Notes under the pieces: model-generated
What the model saw: only the letters and a program-made list of their open reading frames with translations
The model's database searches: none
Told to the model about the DNA's origin: nothing
Shown: piece by piece, positions 23,042 through 31,361 of the stretch
How the letters are laid out: each line of letters opens with the position of its first letter
Position numbering within the stretch: position 1 is the first letter of the stretch
Assembly: GCF_024684275.1 (NCBI RefSeq)
Contig: NZ_JAIKXF010000068.1
Location: 1-39,056 of the forward strand
DNA from: Ruminococcus sp.
GTDB lineage: Bacteria; Bacillota_A; Clostridia; Oscillospirales; Ruminococcaceae
Length of the DNA stretch: 39,056 bases
Reading direction: 5' to 3'
Made by a program: the position numbers and the translations under genes

Positions 23042-23070
23042 TTGTTTTTTGCGTCGGAATGATGTATAAT
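23042..23070 (+). promoter_or_regulatory. Promoter of the second MATE gene
   Basis: TTGTTT (23042-23047) and TATAAT (23065-23070) with a 17-bp spacer. Confidence 0.7.
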
Positions 23071-23112
23071 TAATAGGTATTTGAAGATATATAGAAAAAA
23101 GAAGGTTGTTAT

Positions 23113-24618
23113 ATGAATGAAAGAATATACGGCGGTATGCCCTCAGGTTCAGGAGGACCGCCCGATAGAGTCGGAGGTCCGCCTCCGGGTGCAGGTGGTC
23201 CGCCGGAGAGAGCAGGAGGTCCGCCGGTAGGAGCAGGAGGTGCGCCCGAGGGTATGGGTAATCCTCTCGGATTTCTCCCTGTAGGCTCGCTTATGATGAA
23301 ATTTGCTATACCAAGTATCATAGGTATGCTGGTAAGCGCTCTTTATAATATCGTAGACCAGCTGTTTATAGGCAACGCTATTGGTCCTTTGGGAAATGCG
23401 GCAACAGGTATCGCCTTTCCGTTTTCAACTGCCTGCATGGCAGTCGCTCTGCTCTTCGGTATCGGAGGAGCTTCGTGCTTCAATCTGACACTGGGTATGG
23501 GCGATAAGAAAAAGGCACCGTATTTTGCTGGAAATTCGCTTTCCATGATGGTTATCTTCGGAGTCATAATATCGGCTGTTACTATGATATTCCTGACGCC
23601 GCTTCTTAAATGCTTCGGAGCTTCGCCTGCGATAATGCCCTATGCAAAGGAGTATGTAAGGTATACCGCATTCGGCTTCCCCTTTCTGATACTTGGTACG
23701 GGCGGCGGACATATAGTCCGTGCAGACGGAAGTCCGAAGGTGACTATGATATGCAATATTTCGGGAGCTGTAGTAAATACTATCCTTGACGCCGTATTTG
23801 TTCTCGGTCTCGGCTGGGGAATGAAGGGCGCGGCTATTGCAACAGTAATCGCACAGGTGGTATCAGCGCTTATCGTAGTTGTTTACTGCTTTAACTTCAA
23901 GACCGTATTCCTTTTTGGTTCACATCTTATCCCGTCATTCAGGATCGTAAGGCGAATCTGCTCTATCGGAATGGCTTCGTGCTTCAATCAGCTGGCTATC
24001 ACAGTAGTACAGATAGTCCTCAACAACTCGCTCAAATATTACGGAGCTATGTCAAAATACGGCTCTGATGATCCTATAGCAGTCGCAAGCATAGTCATGA
24101 AGGTCAATATGATAGTATTCTCTATTGTCATAGGACTTGCGCAGGGCACTCAGCCTATTGAGAGCTTTAATTACGGCGCACAGAAGTACGACCGTGTCAA
24201 GAGCGCTTTCTGGATGGCTGTAAAGACAGGCGCAGTGATCTCACTGGCAGCCTTTGTGTGCTTCCAGCTGTTCCCGAGACAGATACTGGGCTTCTTTGCA
24301 AATAACAACGCCAGCGAGGGCTATTATGAGTTCGGATCAAAATTCCTCAGAATATGCCTGTTTTTCACATGGCTGAACTGCCTGCAGCCCATAGTGTCAA
24401 CGTTCTTTACGTCCATAGGAAAGCCTGTAAAGGGCGTATTCCTGTCGCTGACAAGACAGATACTTTTCTTCATTCCGCTGTTAGTCGTTCTGCCGATGTT
24501 CTTCAAGATAGACGGAGTTACCTTTGCAGGTCCTATTGCCGATCTTCTCTCTGCAGCAGTTGCTATACTCATGGCAAGAGCAGAATTCAAGAATATCCAC
24601 GAGCTTGAGTGGAGCTGA
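23113..24618 (+). CDS. MATE family transporter with a Gly/Pro repeat N-terminus
   Basis: A 501-residue membrane transporter of the MATE superfamily. About 12 hydrophobic helices begin near residue 55 (PVGSLMMKFAIPSIIGML). NIVDQLFIGNAIGPLG is a typical first-helix motif. Unlike most relatives it has a 50-residue soluble extension with a repeated GGPP unit (GGPPDRVGGPPPGAGGPPER and so on, about 13-45), expected to be cytoplasmic and disordered. The ATG at 23113 follows AGAAGG. The frame has no later ATG with an equally good site before the first helix. It is a single gene with its own promoter. Substrate unknown; it is not closely similar to the MATE protein at 18.9 kb. Confidence 0.88.
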   Translation: MNERIYGGMPSGSGGPPDRVGGPPPGAGGPPERAGGPPVGAGGAPEGMGNPLGFLPVGSLMMKFAIPSIIGMLVSALYNIVDQLFIGNAIGPLGNAATGIAFPFSTACMAVALLFGIGGASCFNLTLGMGDKKKAPYFAGNSLSMMVIFGVIISAVTMIFLTPLLKCFGASPAIMPYAKEYVRYTAFGFPFLILGTGGGHIVRADGSPKVTMICNISGAVVNTILDAVFVLGLGWGMKGAAIATVIAQVVSALIVVVYCFNFKTVFLFGSHLIPSFRIVRRICSIGMASCFNQLAITVVQIVLNNSLKYYGAMSKYGSDDPIAVASIVMKVNMIVFSIVIGLAQGTQPIESFNYGAQKYDRVKSAFWMAVKTGAVISLAAFVCFQLFPRQILGFFANNNASEGYYEFGSKFLRICLFFTWLNCLQPIVSTFFTSIGKPVKGVFLSLTRQILFFIPLLVVLPMFFKIDGVTFAGPIADLLSAAVAILMARAEFKNIHELEWS

Positions 24619-24650
24619 TAATATTTAGTTCCTTAAATATCATACAGATA

Positions 24651-24690
24651 TAAAAATCCCCGAAGCGATCATGTTATTGCTTCGGGGATA
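24651..24690. terminator. Terminator between MATE and GH13 genes
   Basis: CCCCGAAGC (24658-24666) pairs with GCTTCGGGG (24679-24687). On the minus strand it is followed by ATTTTTATA, so it serves mainly the GH13 gene; it could also act on the plus strand. Confidence 0.8.
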
Positions 24691-24697
24691 AATTATT

Positions 24698-26284
24698 TCA
24701 GTCTATTTTAGTGAATCTTCTTTCGCCGCCTGCTTTTCCGATGAACATTGACTTGGGTCTGGCCCACACCTCGCCGTCTTTGAGAGACTTGTATATTACA
24801 AGCTCTTCCATTGTTTCGGTATGACGTGCAACTGCAAGGAGCTCATATTCATTGCCCTTGAAGTGGCGGTATTTAGCGCCTACAACGATTTCTGTATCCT
24901 TATCCTCGACTGTGACCGCCTCCTCGGGCTCGTTATTCACTATATCGTCCGCAACGATTATCATTGCCGAATAAGGAGCCATACGTACATAGGCATTACC
25001 GTTCTCGACCTGTATTGGAGTAGCCGTGAATACGTCTACAAGTCCTTTCATATGAGTCGGGAAATTAAGGTCATAATCATAATCGCCGAGGTTGAGAGCT
25101 ACATATACAGTCTGATCGCCCTGTACCTTCTTGAAGAGAAGCTGCTGATTGGTTATCACTATGCGCTCATAGCTGCCTGTTCTCAGCGCAGGGTATGCGC
25201 GGTATATCCTGCCAAGCTTTACGATGTGGTGGTAGAGTGAAACATTCTCACGCTCCATATCCTGCAGGTGGAGGCAAGGGCGGAGAGCGTCGTCGGAATT
25301 GTTCTCCTTGCGGCCCTCGATACCGTACTCACTGCCGTAATAAATAGACGGTATACCCGGCATGGTGTACATAAGCGTATATACCAGCGGCAGGTGAGCG
25401 TTGTTGTTGAGGGTGCTTGCCAGACGGTTCACGTCATGGTTGTCCACGAAGTTGTAGAGGTCAAGATTGCGGTAGATGCCGCCGTTAGCACCCGACTGTC
25501 TGTTTATTGAGTAGTCTATCTCGAAGTAGTTTTTATCATTGTGTGAGGACCACAGTCCCTTGTAGCATTCATAGTTTGTAACGCTGTCAAGCATCTCGGG
25601 ATTAGCCCAGCGGTTGTAGTCGCCGTGGATTATCTCGCCCATGAGCCAGAAATCAGGCTTTTTGCCCTTGCAGAAGCTTCTTATCCTCTTGAAGAAGTCA
25701 AAGTCTATGCAGTCAGCGGCGTCAAAGCGGATACCGTCGATGTTGAAGGACTCTATCCAGTAGTTTATAGCGTCGATGATATGGTCACAAACGCCTACAT
25801 TGCGAAGATTGAGCTTTACGAGGTTGTAGTGTCCGTTCCAGCCCTCATACCAGAAAGGATCACCGTACGGGCTTGGTCCGCCGAAGTTGAGATTCTGGAA
25901 CCAGCCGCAGTATTCCGAGCCCTGTCCCTTTTCCTGAACGTCCATGAACTGCGGGAATCTTCTGCCGACGTGATTGAATACGCCGTCAAGAATGACGCGG
26001 ATACCATTTTCATGGAGCTGGTCGCAGATAAAACGGAAAGAGTTGTTATCGCCGAGACGACGGTCTATTTTCTTATAGTCAATGGTATCGTAGCCGTGCT
26101 CAACGGACTCGAAAACAGGTCCGAAGTAAACAGCGTCCACATTCATTTCCTTCAGGTGGGGTATCCATTCCAGCACCTTATCAAGTCTGTAGGTCACATC
26201 TTCACTTCCGTCGTTGAACTTCGGCGCACCGCAGAAGCCAAGAGGATATATGTGATAGATAATGGCGTTATCGTACCAGTTCAT
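24698..26284 (-). CDS. Intracellular GH13 alpha-amylase-type enzyme fused to DUF1653
   Basis: A 528-residue cytoplasmic protein. Residues 1-445 form a GH13 glucosidase: region I DGVFNHVG (100-107), region II GIRFDAAD with nucleophile D188, region III GEIIHG with acid/base E217, and region IV FVDNHD with D284. The family cleaves alpha-glucosidic bonds in maltodextrin or glycogen; neopullulanase or cyclomaltodextrinase activity is plausible. Residues about 465-528 match DUF1653 (KYRHFKGNEYELLAVARHTE, then VWARPKSMF), which is normally a stand-alone small protein. There is no signal peptide. The gene lies 26 bp after an HD hydrolase gene and shares its promoter. Confidence 0.87.
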   Translation of the reverse strand: MNWYDNAIIYHIYPLGFCGAPKFNDGSEDVTYRLDKVLEWIPHLKEMNVDAVYFGPVFESVEHGYDTIDYKKIDRRLGDNNSFRFICDQLHENGIRVILDGVFNHVGRRFPQFMDVQEKGQGSEYCGWFQNLNFGGPSPYGDPFWYEGWNGHYNLVKLNLRNVGVCDHIIDAINYWIESFNIDGIRFDAADCIDFDFFKRIRSFCKGKKPDFWLMGEIIHGDYNRWANPEMLDSVTNYECYKGLWSSHNDKNYFEIDYSINRQSGANGGIYRNLDLYNFVDNHDVNRLASTLNNNAHLPLVYTLMYTMPGIPSIYYGSEYGIEGRKENNSDDALRPCLHLQDMERENVSLYHHIVKLGRIYRAYPALRTGSYERIVITNQQLLFKKVQGDQTVYVALNLGDYDYDLNFPTHMKGLVDVFTATPIQVENGNAYVRMAPYSAMIIVADDIVNNEPEEAVTVEDKDTEIVVGAKYRHFKGNEYELLAVARHTETMEELVIYKSLKDGEVWARPKSMFIGKAGGERRFTKID

Positions 26285-26310
26285 AATAAAAACTCCTTAC
26301 ATTTTTTTAT

Positions 26311-26913
26311 TTATTTTTCTGAGCCTTCCATGTAGTAGGACGCCTCCATATCGGCTACGTTCAGTGCCAGAGCGAGCGGGTACATTTCAAGTGCCCTGCC
26401 GATAGAGTTTCTTTCTTCTGTTCCACCATATGAAAAGCCCATATGATACCTTATTGCAAAGGCTTCCTCACGGGTAAGTCTGTTTTCGCCGTAGAAGTAG
26501 CCCGAGAGTATGTACACTGACTTTTCGCCGTGTCCGTAGGGGAGAGTATCATTTATAGCGTAGAACGGGACCTTCTCCCACTGTCCTGTCTCGTCATTTT
26601 TCTTGTTGCGCATTTCCACGGTGTAGAAATTCACCTTGCACACATCATGGAGCAGAGCGACGATAGCAATGGTCTCCTCCGAGTAATCCATGCCGTATAG
26701 CTCCTTTGTGCGCGGACGCGAAAGGTAATCCTTGAGGCAGTGGTAAACGTTGAGGCTGTGCTGAACGAGACCGCCCTCATGTGAGCCGTGGAATCGGGTG
26801 CTGCTGGGAGCAGTGAAGAAGTCGCTCTTTTCGAGAAACTCCAAAAGCTTATCAGCGCCCTCACGCTTAATGTTTTGCTTGTATATAGTAATAAATTCTT
26901 CTTTAGGGGACAT
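26311..26913 (-). CDS. HD-domain hydrolase
   Basis: A 200-residue cytoplasmic protein with an HD fold. H52 (GLVQHSLNVYHC), the H89-D90 pair (IVALLHDVCK) and a later YGHGEKS fit the metal-binding HD superfamily of phosphohydrolases, many of which act on nucleotides. The start is set at 26913, where AAGGAG lies seven bases upstream; an earlier ATG at 26937 is less well placed. It is the first gene of a two-gene unit with the GH13-DUF1653 protein. The substrate is unknown. Confidence 0.82.
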   Translation of the reverse strand: MSPKEEFITIYKQNIKREGADKLLEFLEKSDFFTAPSSTRFHGSHEGGLVQHSLNVYHCLKDYLSRPRTKELYGMDYSEETIAIVALLHDVCKVNFYTVEMRNKKNDETGQWEKVPFYAINDTLPYGHGEKSVYILSGYFYGENRLTREEAFAIRYHMGFSYGGTEERNSIGRALEMYPLALALNVADMEASYYMEGSEK

Positions 26914-26957
26914 ATTGAAACTCCTTCTATAGTGCATTGCTAAAACTATATAAATAT

Positions 26958-26986
26958 ATTATACCACAAAGTGTTAGTAAATTCAA
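26958..26986 (-). promoter_or_regulatory. Promoter of the HD hydrolase and GH13 genes
   Basis: On the minus strand TTGAAT (26986-26981) and TATAAT (26963-26958) with a 17-bp spacer. Confidence 0.75.
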
Positions 26987-27067
26987 TAGGCAGTTATTAT
27001 TTTTTTATTGAATTTTACTATAATTGGCGCTGGGGCTTTTTTTGCGGCAAAAAAGCGCACTCAGGGC

Positions 27068-27096
27068 TTGAAATTTTCTTTGAAATGTGGCATAAT
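27068..27096 (+). promoter_or_regulatory. Promoter of guaA
   Basis: TTGAAA (27068-27073) and CATAAT (27091-27096) with a 17-bp spacer. The leader is about 190 nt and contains three GTAGGGG-family hairpins. No purine riboswitch core is recognised. Confidence 0.6.
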
Positions 27097-27126
27097 TAGT
27101 GAGTAGAAATTAGTAAGTAGTGAGTA

Positions 27127-27242
27127 GTAGAGGACGGCGTCCGCGACGTCCTGCTAAAGCTATGTGTAGGGGCGGATGCCTACATCCGCCCGTTTTAATT
27201 TACCAAATGATTGGACGGGGCGATGTAAGCATCGCCCCCTAC
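27127..27242. repeat. Three GTAGGGG-family hairpins in the guaA leader
   Basis: At 27126-27152 there is a diverged GTAGAGGACG copy ending GACGTCCTG. At 27166-27192 GTAGGGGCGGATG pairs with CATCCGCCCG. At 27216-27242 an inverted copy runs CGGGGCGATG to CATCGCCCCCTAC. The second and third carry different inner arms but intact stems. Confidence 0.75.
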
Positions 27243-27295
27243 ATAGACAAAAATACGGCGTCCGCTGCCGTAAAGCGGAAGTTAAGGAGGGACTT

Positions 27296-28849
27296 ATGTC
27301 TAACCAGCTTTGTATCGTTCTCGATTTCGGCGGTCAGTACAATCAGCTCATTGCACGAAGAGTGCGTGAATGCGGCGTTTACTGCGAGATCAAGAGATTT
27401 GACACTCCTATCAGCGAGCTTAAAGCGCTGAATCCCACCGCTATCATCTTCACAGGCGGTCCTAACAGCGTCTATGATCCAAGCTCGCCACATATCTCAG
27501 AGGAGATATTTGAGATAGGTGTGCCTATCCTCGGTATCTGCTACGGCTGTCAGCTCATGGCTTATACTCTCGGCGGCAAGGTGGAGAGCTGCGAAAAGAG
27601 CGAGTACGGCAAGATCGAGATCACTCAGAAAAGCGACAGCCTTATCTTCCGTGATGTTCCCGAAAAGAGCATTGTCTGGATGAGCCATACCGACTTTGTA
27701 AGCCAGCTTCCCGAGGGCTTCAGCGTTACTGCCAAGTCTGCTGACTGTCCATGTGCTGCCTTTGAGGCTCCCGAGAAGAAGCTCTACGCAGTGCAGTTCC
27801 ACCCAGAGGTAACTCACAGTGAATACGGCAAGCAGATACTCCATAACTTCCTTTATAATGTCTGCGGCTGTACAGGTGACTGGGTAATGGACGACTTTAT
27901 CGAGAATACAGTCAAGAAGCTCCGCGAGCAGATAGGCGATAAGAAGGTAATACTCGGTTTATCGGGCGGCGTTGATTCGTCAGTTGCAGCAGGACTTCTC
28001 AGCCGCGCTGTCGGCAAGCAGCTCACCTGTGTTTTCGTGGATCAGGGACTCATGCGAAAGGACGAGGGCGACTTTGTTGAGGAAACATTCACTAAGCTTT
28101 TCGATATGAACTTTGTCCGTGTAAACTGCAAGGACAAGTTCCTTGCTGCTCTCAAGGGAGTTACCGATCCCGAGCAGAAGCGCAAGATCATAGGTACTGA
28201 ATTCTACAATGTTTTCTGGGAGAAGATAAGAGAACAGGGTACAGACGGATTCTTCGCGCAGGGAACTATCTATCCCGACCGTATCGAATCAGGCAGAGGC
28301 AATCAGGCAGGGCACGGCAGTACAGCTGTTATCAAGACTCACCACAATATGGTAAAAATGCCTGATGATATAAAGTTTGCAGGTACGATCGAGCCGCTCG
28401 GTGACCTTTTCAAGGACGAGGTAAGAGCGGTTGGCGAAAAGCTTGGGATCCCCCACGACCTTGTATGGCGTCAGCCATTCCCGGGTCCCGGTCTGGGAGT
28501 TCGTATTATCGGTGAGATAACCGAGGAGAAGATAAAGATATTACAGGAAGCAGACGCTGTTTTCCGCGACGAGATACGCAAAAGCGGTATCGAGGAGCAG
28601 CTCAAGCAGTTCTTTGCAGTTCTTCCTGATGTCCGCACAGTCGGCGTTATGGGCGACCACCGTACATACGACCACCTGATCGCTATCCGCGCAGTTACTA
28701 CTGATGACTTCATGACAGCAGACTGGGCAAGAATACCGTATGATGTGCTGGCTAAGGTCTCGAATCGTCTATGTAACGAAGTCGAGCACGTCAACAGAGT
28801 AGTGTATGATATAACCTCAAAGCCCCCCGGAACTGTGGAGTGGGAATAA
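27296..28849 (+). CDS. guaA: GMP synthase (glutamine-hydrolysing)
   Basis: A 517-residue enzyme that converts XMP to GMP with ATP and glutamine. The class I glutaminase domain has the nucleophile C82 in GICYGCQLM and H169-P-E171 in [12 protein letters not shown]. The ATP-pyrophosphatase loop is [12 protein letters not shown] (S223 onward). The C-terminal dimerisation domain ends with the conserved [11 protein letters not shown]. The frame is open upstream through the hairpin repeats, but AAGGAGGG places the start at 27296. Length is normal and all key residues are present. Confidence 0.97.
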   Translation: MSNQLCIVLDFGGQYNQLIARRVRECGVYCEIKRFDTPISELKALNPTAIIFTGGPNSVYDPSSPHISEEIFEIGVPILGICYGCQLMAYTLGGKVESCEKSEYGKIEITQKSDSLIFRDVPEKSIVWMSHTDFVSQLPEGFSVTAKSADCPCAAFEAPEKKLYAVQFHPEVTHSEYGKQILHNFLYNVCGCTGDWVMDDFIENTVKKLREQIGDKKVILGLSGGVDSSVAAGLLSRAVGKQLTCVFVDQGLMRKDEGDFVEETFTKLFDMNFVRVNCKDKFLAALKGVTDPEQKRKIIGTEFYNVFWEKIREQGTDGFFAQGTIYPDRIESGRGNQAGHGSTAVIKTHHNMVKMPDDIKFAGTIEPLGDLFKDEVRAVGEKLGIPHDLVWRQPFPGPGLGVRIIGEITEEKIKILQEADAVFRDEIRKSGIEEQLKQFFAVLPDVRTVGVMGDHRTYDHLIAIRAVTTDDFMTADWARIPYDVLAKVSNRLCNEVEHVNRVVYDITSKPPGTVEWE

Positions 28850-28940
28850 TTCCCGAAGCGCTGCCAGCGGCAGAAGAAGCGAGGGAATTATTGCGCAGCG
28901 GTCGAAATATGCAAGCGAAAGCGAAGCAGATTTCGGGAAC
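28848..28940. repeat. Structured inverted-repeat element after guaA
   Basis: The outer arms TTCCCGAA (28850-28857) and TTCGGGAA (28932-28939) are perfect. Inside are smaller pairs such as CTGCC/GGCAG, and AATTCCC with GGGAATT (28884-28890). This resembles the multi-branched element at 38-134 in size and plan, not in sequence. Confidence 0.5.
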
Positions 28941-28990
28941 CGCAAGAGGGTACCGCATTTGCCTGTTATGTAGTATAGAATATTATTTAA

Positions 28991-29035
28991 AAAAAGAGCT
29001 ATCTGATTCGTAGTTGAATCGGATAGCTCTTTTTG
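28991..29035 (+). terminator. Terminator of guaA
   Basis: AAAAAGAGCTATC with GATTC on the left and GAATC with GATAGCTCTTTTT on the right form a stem of about 18 bp with one mismatch, followed by T. It may also act on the minus strand for the tRNA genes. Confidence 0.8.
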
Positions 29036-29078
29036 ATTAATAAAAGCGCCGCAGTTAAACTGAGGCGGATCATGTGAA

Positions 29079-29151
29079 TGGACTCGAAGGGGATCGAACC
29101 CTCGGCCTCTGCGTTGCGAACGCAGCGCTCTCCCAACTGAGCTACGAGCCC
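29079..29151 (-). tRNA. tRNA-Ala (anticodon CGC)
   Basis: A 73-nt cloverleaf on the minus strand starting GGGCTCGTAGCTCAG. The anticodon loop TTCGCAA gives CGC, reading GCG. The acceptor stem contains the G3-U70 wobble pair, the main alanine identity element, which supports the call. The T-loop TTCGATC is canonical. CCA is not encoded. Confidence 0.95.
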
Positions 29152-29302
29152 ATAAAACAAATTTTATAACCATTTATATTATATCACGCTGAATTGATCA
29201 AGTCCATGAAAGAGTATTAAAGTTTACAGATCGTTCATATTTGAGGATAAAACTAACGCCCCGATAATATCGGGGCGTAAAAGTACGCAGGCTTTGCGAA
29301 AG

Positions 29303-29386
29303 TGCCGATGGCGGGGGTCGAACCCGCACGGTGTTGCCACCAACGGATTTTGAGTCCGTCACGTCTGCCAATTCCATCACATCGGC
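29303..29386 (-). tRNA. tRNA-Leu (anticodon CAA)
   Basis: An 84-nt class II tRNA on the minus strand starting GCCGATGTGATGGAATTGGC. The anticodon loop CTCAAAA gives CAA, reading UUG. The long variable arm (TTGGTGGCAACACC) fits leucine. The T-loop TTCGACC is canonical; CCA is not encoded. It lies upstream of tRNA-Ala on the same strand, separated by about 150 bp. Confidence 0.95.
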
Positions 29387-29468
29387 TTAAATATAACATA
29401 TTTATTATATCAAATCGGCGGCAAAAAGTCAAGAGCAGAGCCGCAGTTTTTATTATTATTCAGATTTT

Positions 29469-29693
29469 TTAGACAGTTCGAGCGTTTTCACACATGAAAA
29501 ACTCTGATTGATTTGGCGTAATATCAAGGATTGCAGCAAGGTTAAGGTGCTACTTGTGTGAGAGGTTTCCGAAGTAAGAGCCAGATATGATACGCTCTTG
29601 CATGGCGGTTATAGCAGCTTCAAGAGCTTTTGTGTTATAAGCGGCGAGCCGCCGCAGCCTTTTTCGCGTAAAAGTATAGCAGAACAGGAAATT
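29469..29693 (-). pseudogene. Coding-like remnant near tRNA-Leu
   Basis: On the minus strand a frame open from a TAA at 29694 reads through YNTKALEAAITAMQERIISG and on to GSYFGNLSHK before a TAG at 29550-29552. The same frame continues with HLNLAAILDITPNQSEFF and ends at a TAA at 29469-29471. Codon choice looks like real coding sequence, but there is no start with a ribosome site and one in-frame stop. I infer a decayed 3' end of a gene. The short segment YNTKALE recurs, followed by a stop, in the duplicated sequence at about 29714-29735. The family is not recognised. Confidence 0.35.
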
Positions 29694-29707
29694 TTATGCC
29701 GCGCAGC

Positions 29708-29736
29708 TTGCTATTCCAAAGCTTTTGTGTTATAAT
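29708..29736 (+). promoter_or_regulatory. Promoter of the GH25 lysozyme gene
   Basis: TTGCTA (29708-29713) and TATAAT (29731-29736) with a 17-bp spacer. The -10 box lies in a 16-bp repeat also found 95 bp upstream. Confidence 0.7.
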
Positions 29737-29809
29737 AAGTAAGATTAATAATTTTATTGCGGCGATTATCGCTGTTTTTTAATTCAGAACTTATAGTGAA
29801 AGGTATAAT

Positions 29810-31108
29810 ATGAAACTAAAATATATAGTAATACTCTCAGCAGCACTGTGCCTCCTTACGGGCTGCGGCGGTCAAAAAGCCGCAACATCTTCCTCAGATG
29901 CCAAAGCTCCCACAACTGCGGTCACAACAACTGTTTCGACCACAACAACTGCTTCGGCAGCTACTACTGTTACAACAACAAAGCCAAAATCCGAGCCTCC
30001 GAAAGACCTTGTGCTAAAGGGACTTGATTCCGTTGAGGTGTATGAGGATATTTCCCTTGACAGCTTTATCACAGAAAAAAACGTAGACCTCAGTGACGGC
30101 TCTGTAAGGCTAAACACCTCTGATACGGGAGTTTTTGAGGTGGAGGTTCCTTATATATATAACGGCTGTGTGTTCACACAGAAGCTACAATATTCCGTAA
30201 TAGATACCACTCCTCCTGTGGTGCTGAATGCAGGCTGGGAGCCGAATCACAAGGTGGGAACTCCCTTTGATCTCAACGACTATGTTGGCTTTGCAGATAA
30301 TTTCGACAGCGATCCCGTTCTGACTTTTACAGGTGATATTGATCCCGATAAGGTGGGACTCTATCCTCTGACCGCTACTGTTACGGACAGCTCGGGAAAT
30401 TTTACAACATGGGATCTGAAAATATGTGTGCTGAATGAAGTTCCACGTCCTGTTGATGATAATCCCAGAGTGAATTACAGTGACTTTATTTCCCGATATG
30501 ACGGCGACAATGTCCGCTTTGGCATTGATGTTTCCGCATGGCAGACCAATGTGGACTATAACGCTGTCAAAGAGGCAGGATGCAGCTTTGTAATAATCCG
30601 TGTGGGATATTTTTACAGTGAGATAACTATGGATGATTATTTCCGTGAAAATATCAAGAATGCCACAGAGGCAGGACTTGATGTGGGAGTTTACTTCTAC
30701 ACCACCGATAATACTCAGGATGGCGTCCGCGAACACGTTCGCTGGATCGCCGAGCAGGTCAAGGGCTATGAGCTGCAAATGCCTGTTGCGTTTGACTGGG
30801 AGGAATTTGCTAACTTCCAGAAGTACCACATGAGCATAAAGGACATCAATGACGTTTATGCAGTCTTTGCAGACGAGATCGAAAAGTGCGGATACAAGGC
30901 TATGCTCTACAGCAGCAAGAACTTCCTCGGCAATATATGGAGTGAGGAGACAAAGGCTTCACACCCGGTTTGGCTGGCACATTTTGTTGACGAGACCGAT
31001 TATGACGGTGAGTACGCTATCTGGCAGGCAAGCGCCTACGGTCATATCCCGGGTATAAACGGCGATGTGGATATGGATATCCAGTATCTCGATAAAAAAT
31101 TAGACTGA
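29810..31108 (+). CDS. Lipoprotein GH25 lysozyme with Ig-like domains
   Basis: A 432-residue cell-surface muramidase expected to cut the MurNAc-GlcNAc bond of peptidoglycan. The lipobox LTGC gives lipid attachment at C19. A Thr/Ser-rich linker (about 26-65) leads to Ig-like or DUF5011-like beta domains (about 66-215, with DTTPPVVLNAG and TATVTDSSGNFT). The GH25 domain covers about 230-432, with D240 in FGIDVSAWQ and the D329-W-E331 pair in FDWEEF as catalytic residues, and ends with DMDIQYL. The start follows GAAAGG. It could remodel the cell's own wall or lyse competitors; sequence alone does not decide. Confidence 0.9.
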   Translation: MKLKYIVILSAALCLLTGCGGQKAATSSSDAKAPTTAVTTTVSTTTTASAATTVTTTKPKSEPPKDLVLKGLDSVEVYEDISLDSFITEKNVDLSDGSVRLNTSDTGVFEVEVPYIYNGCVFTQKLQYSVIDTTPPVVLNAGWEPNHKVGTPFDLNDYVGFADNFDSDPVLTFTGDIDPDKVGLYPLTATVTDSSGNFTTWDLKICVLNEVPRPVDDNPRVNYSDFISRYDGDNVRFGIDVSAWQTNVDYNAVKEAGCSFVIIRVGYFYSEITMDDYFRENIKNATEAGLDVGVYFYTTDNTQDGVREHVRWIAEQVKGYELQMPVAFDWEEFANFQKYHMSIKDINDVYAVFADEIEKCGYKAMLYSSKNFLGNIWSEETKASHPVWLAHFVDETDYDGEYAIWQASAYGHIPGINGDVDMDIQYLDKKLD

Positions 31109-31110
31109 TG

Positions 31111-31229
31111 AAAGGGGCGGATATTAGTCGCCTTCCCTTAACGGAAAATATGGTTGCCGAGCCTGAAATTACAGACTCGTAAATGTAACCTGCGTTCCGC
31201 CAGAGGGGGCTATCCTTATCCGCCCTTTC
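31111..31229. repeat. GGGGCGGATA hairpin split by an insert
   Basis: AAAGGGGCGGATATTA (31111-31126) and TTATCCGCCCTTTC (31216-31229) are the two halves of a hairpin like that at 9434, separated by about 89 bp. This is the second split copy in the window. Confidence 0.55.
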
Positions 31230-31296
31230 TAAATATGCATTTTAAAATCATATCCGTCACAAGAAAATAAATATATCACTTTTGTGCTGAAAAACC

Positions 31297-31326
31297 TTGA
31301 CAGCTTTTCCTGCGATGTGCTATAAT
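31297..31326 (+). promoter_or_regulatory. Promoter of the AraC regulator
   Basis: Perfect TTGACA (31297-31302) and TATAAT (31321-31326) with an 18-bp spacer. Confidence 0.8.
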
Positions 31327-31361
31327 TGATTTTAAAGAAAGATAAAGAGGAGTGCATCACT

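Larger units (their letters stand above)
29387..29809. other. Gene-free stretch between tRNA-Leu and the GH25 gene
   Basis: This 423-bp stretch holds a coding-like remnant on the minus strand, a 16-bp direct repeat (AGCTTTTGTGTTATAA at 29625-29640 and 29720-29735) and the promoter of the GH25 gene. No intact gene is supported and no tRNA 3'-end duplication (attachment site) was found by eye. Confidence 0.5.

Noticed and set aside
25625..26335. A 236-codon open frame on the plus strand opposite the GH13 gene
   Set aside because: It mirrors the codon pattern of the GH13 gene, has no ribosome site and no recognisable domain. It is a shadow frame, as are the long antisense frames at 12715-13245, 13621-14214 and 36954-37712.
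27176..27295. Longer start for guaA
   Set aside because: The 40 extra codons are translated hairpin repeats. [19 protein letters not shown] is the normal N-terminus and has AAGGAGGG before it.
27097..27295. Purine riboswitch before guaA
   Set aside because: The three-way junction core words of purine riboswitches are not visible; the leader is explained by GTAGGGG hairpins.
29303..29809. Integrated element using tRNA-Leu as attachment site
   Set aside because: No integrase gene and no duplicate of the tRNA 3' end were found by eye in the window.
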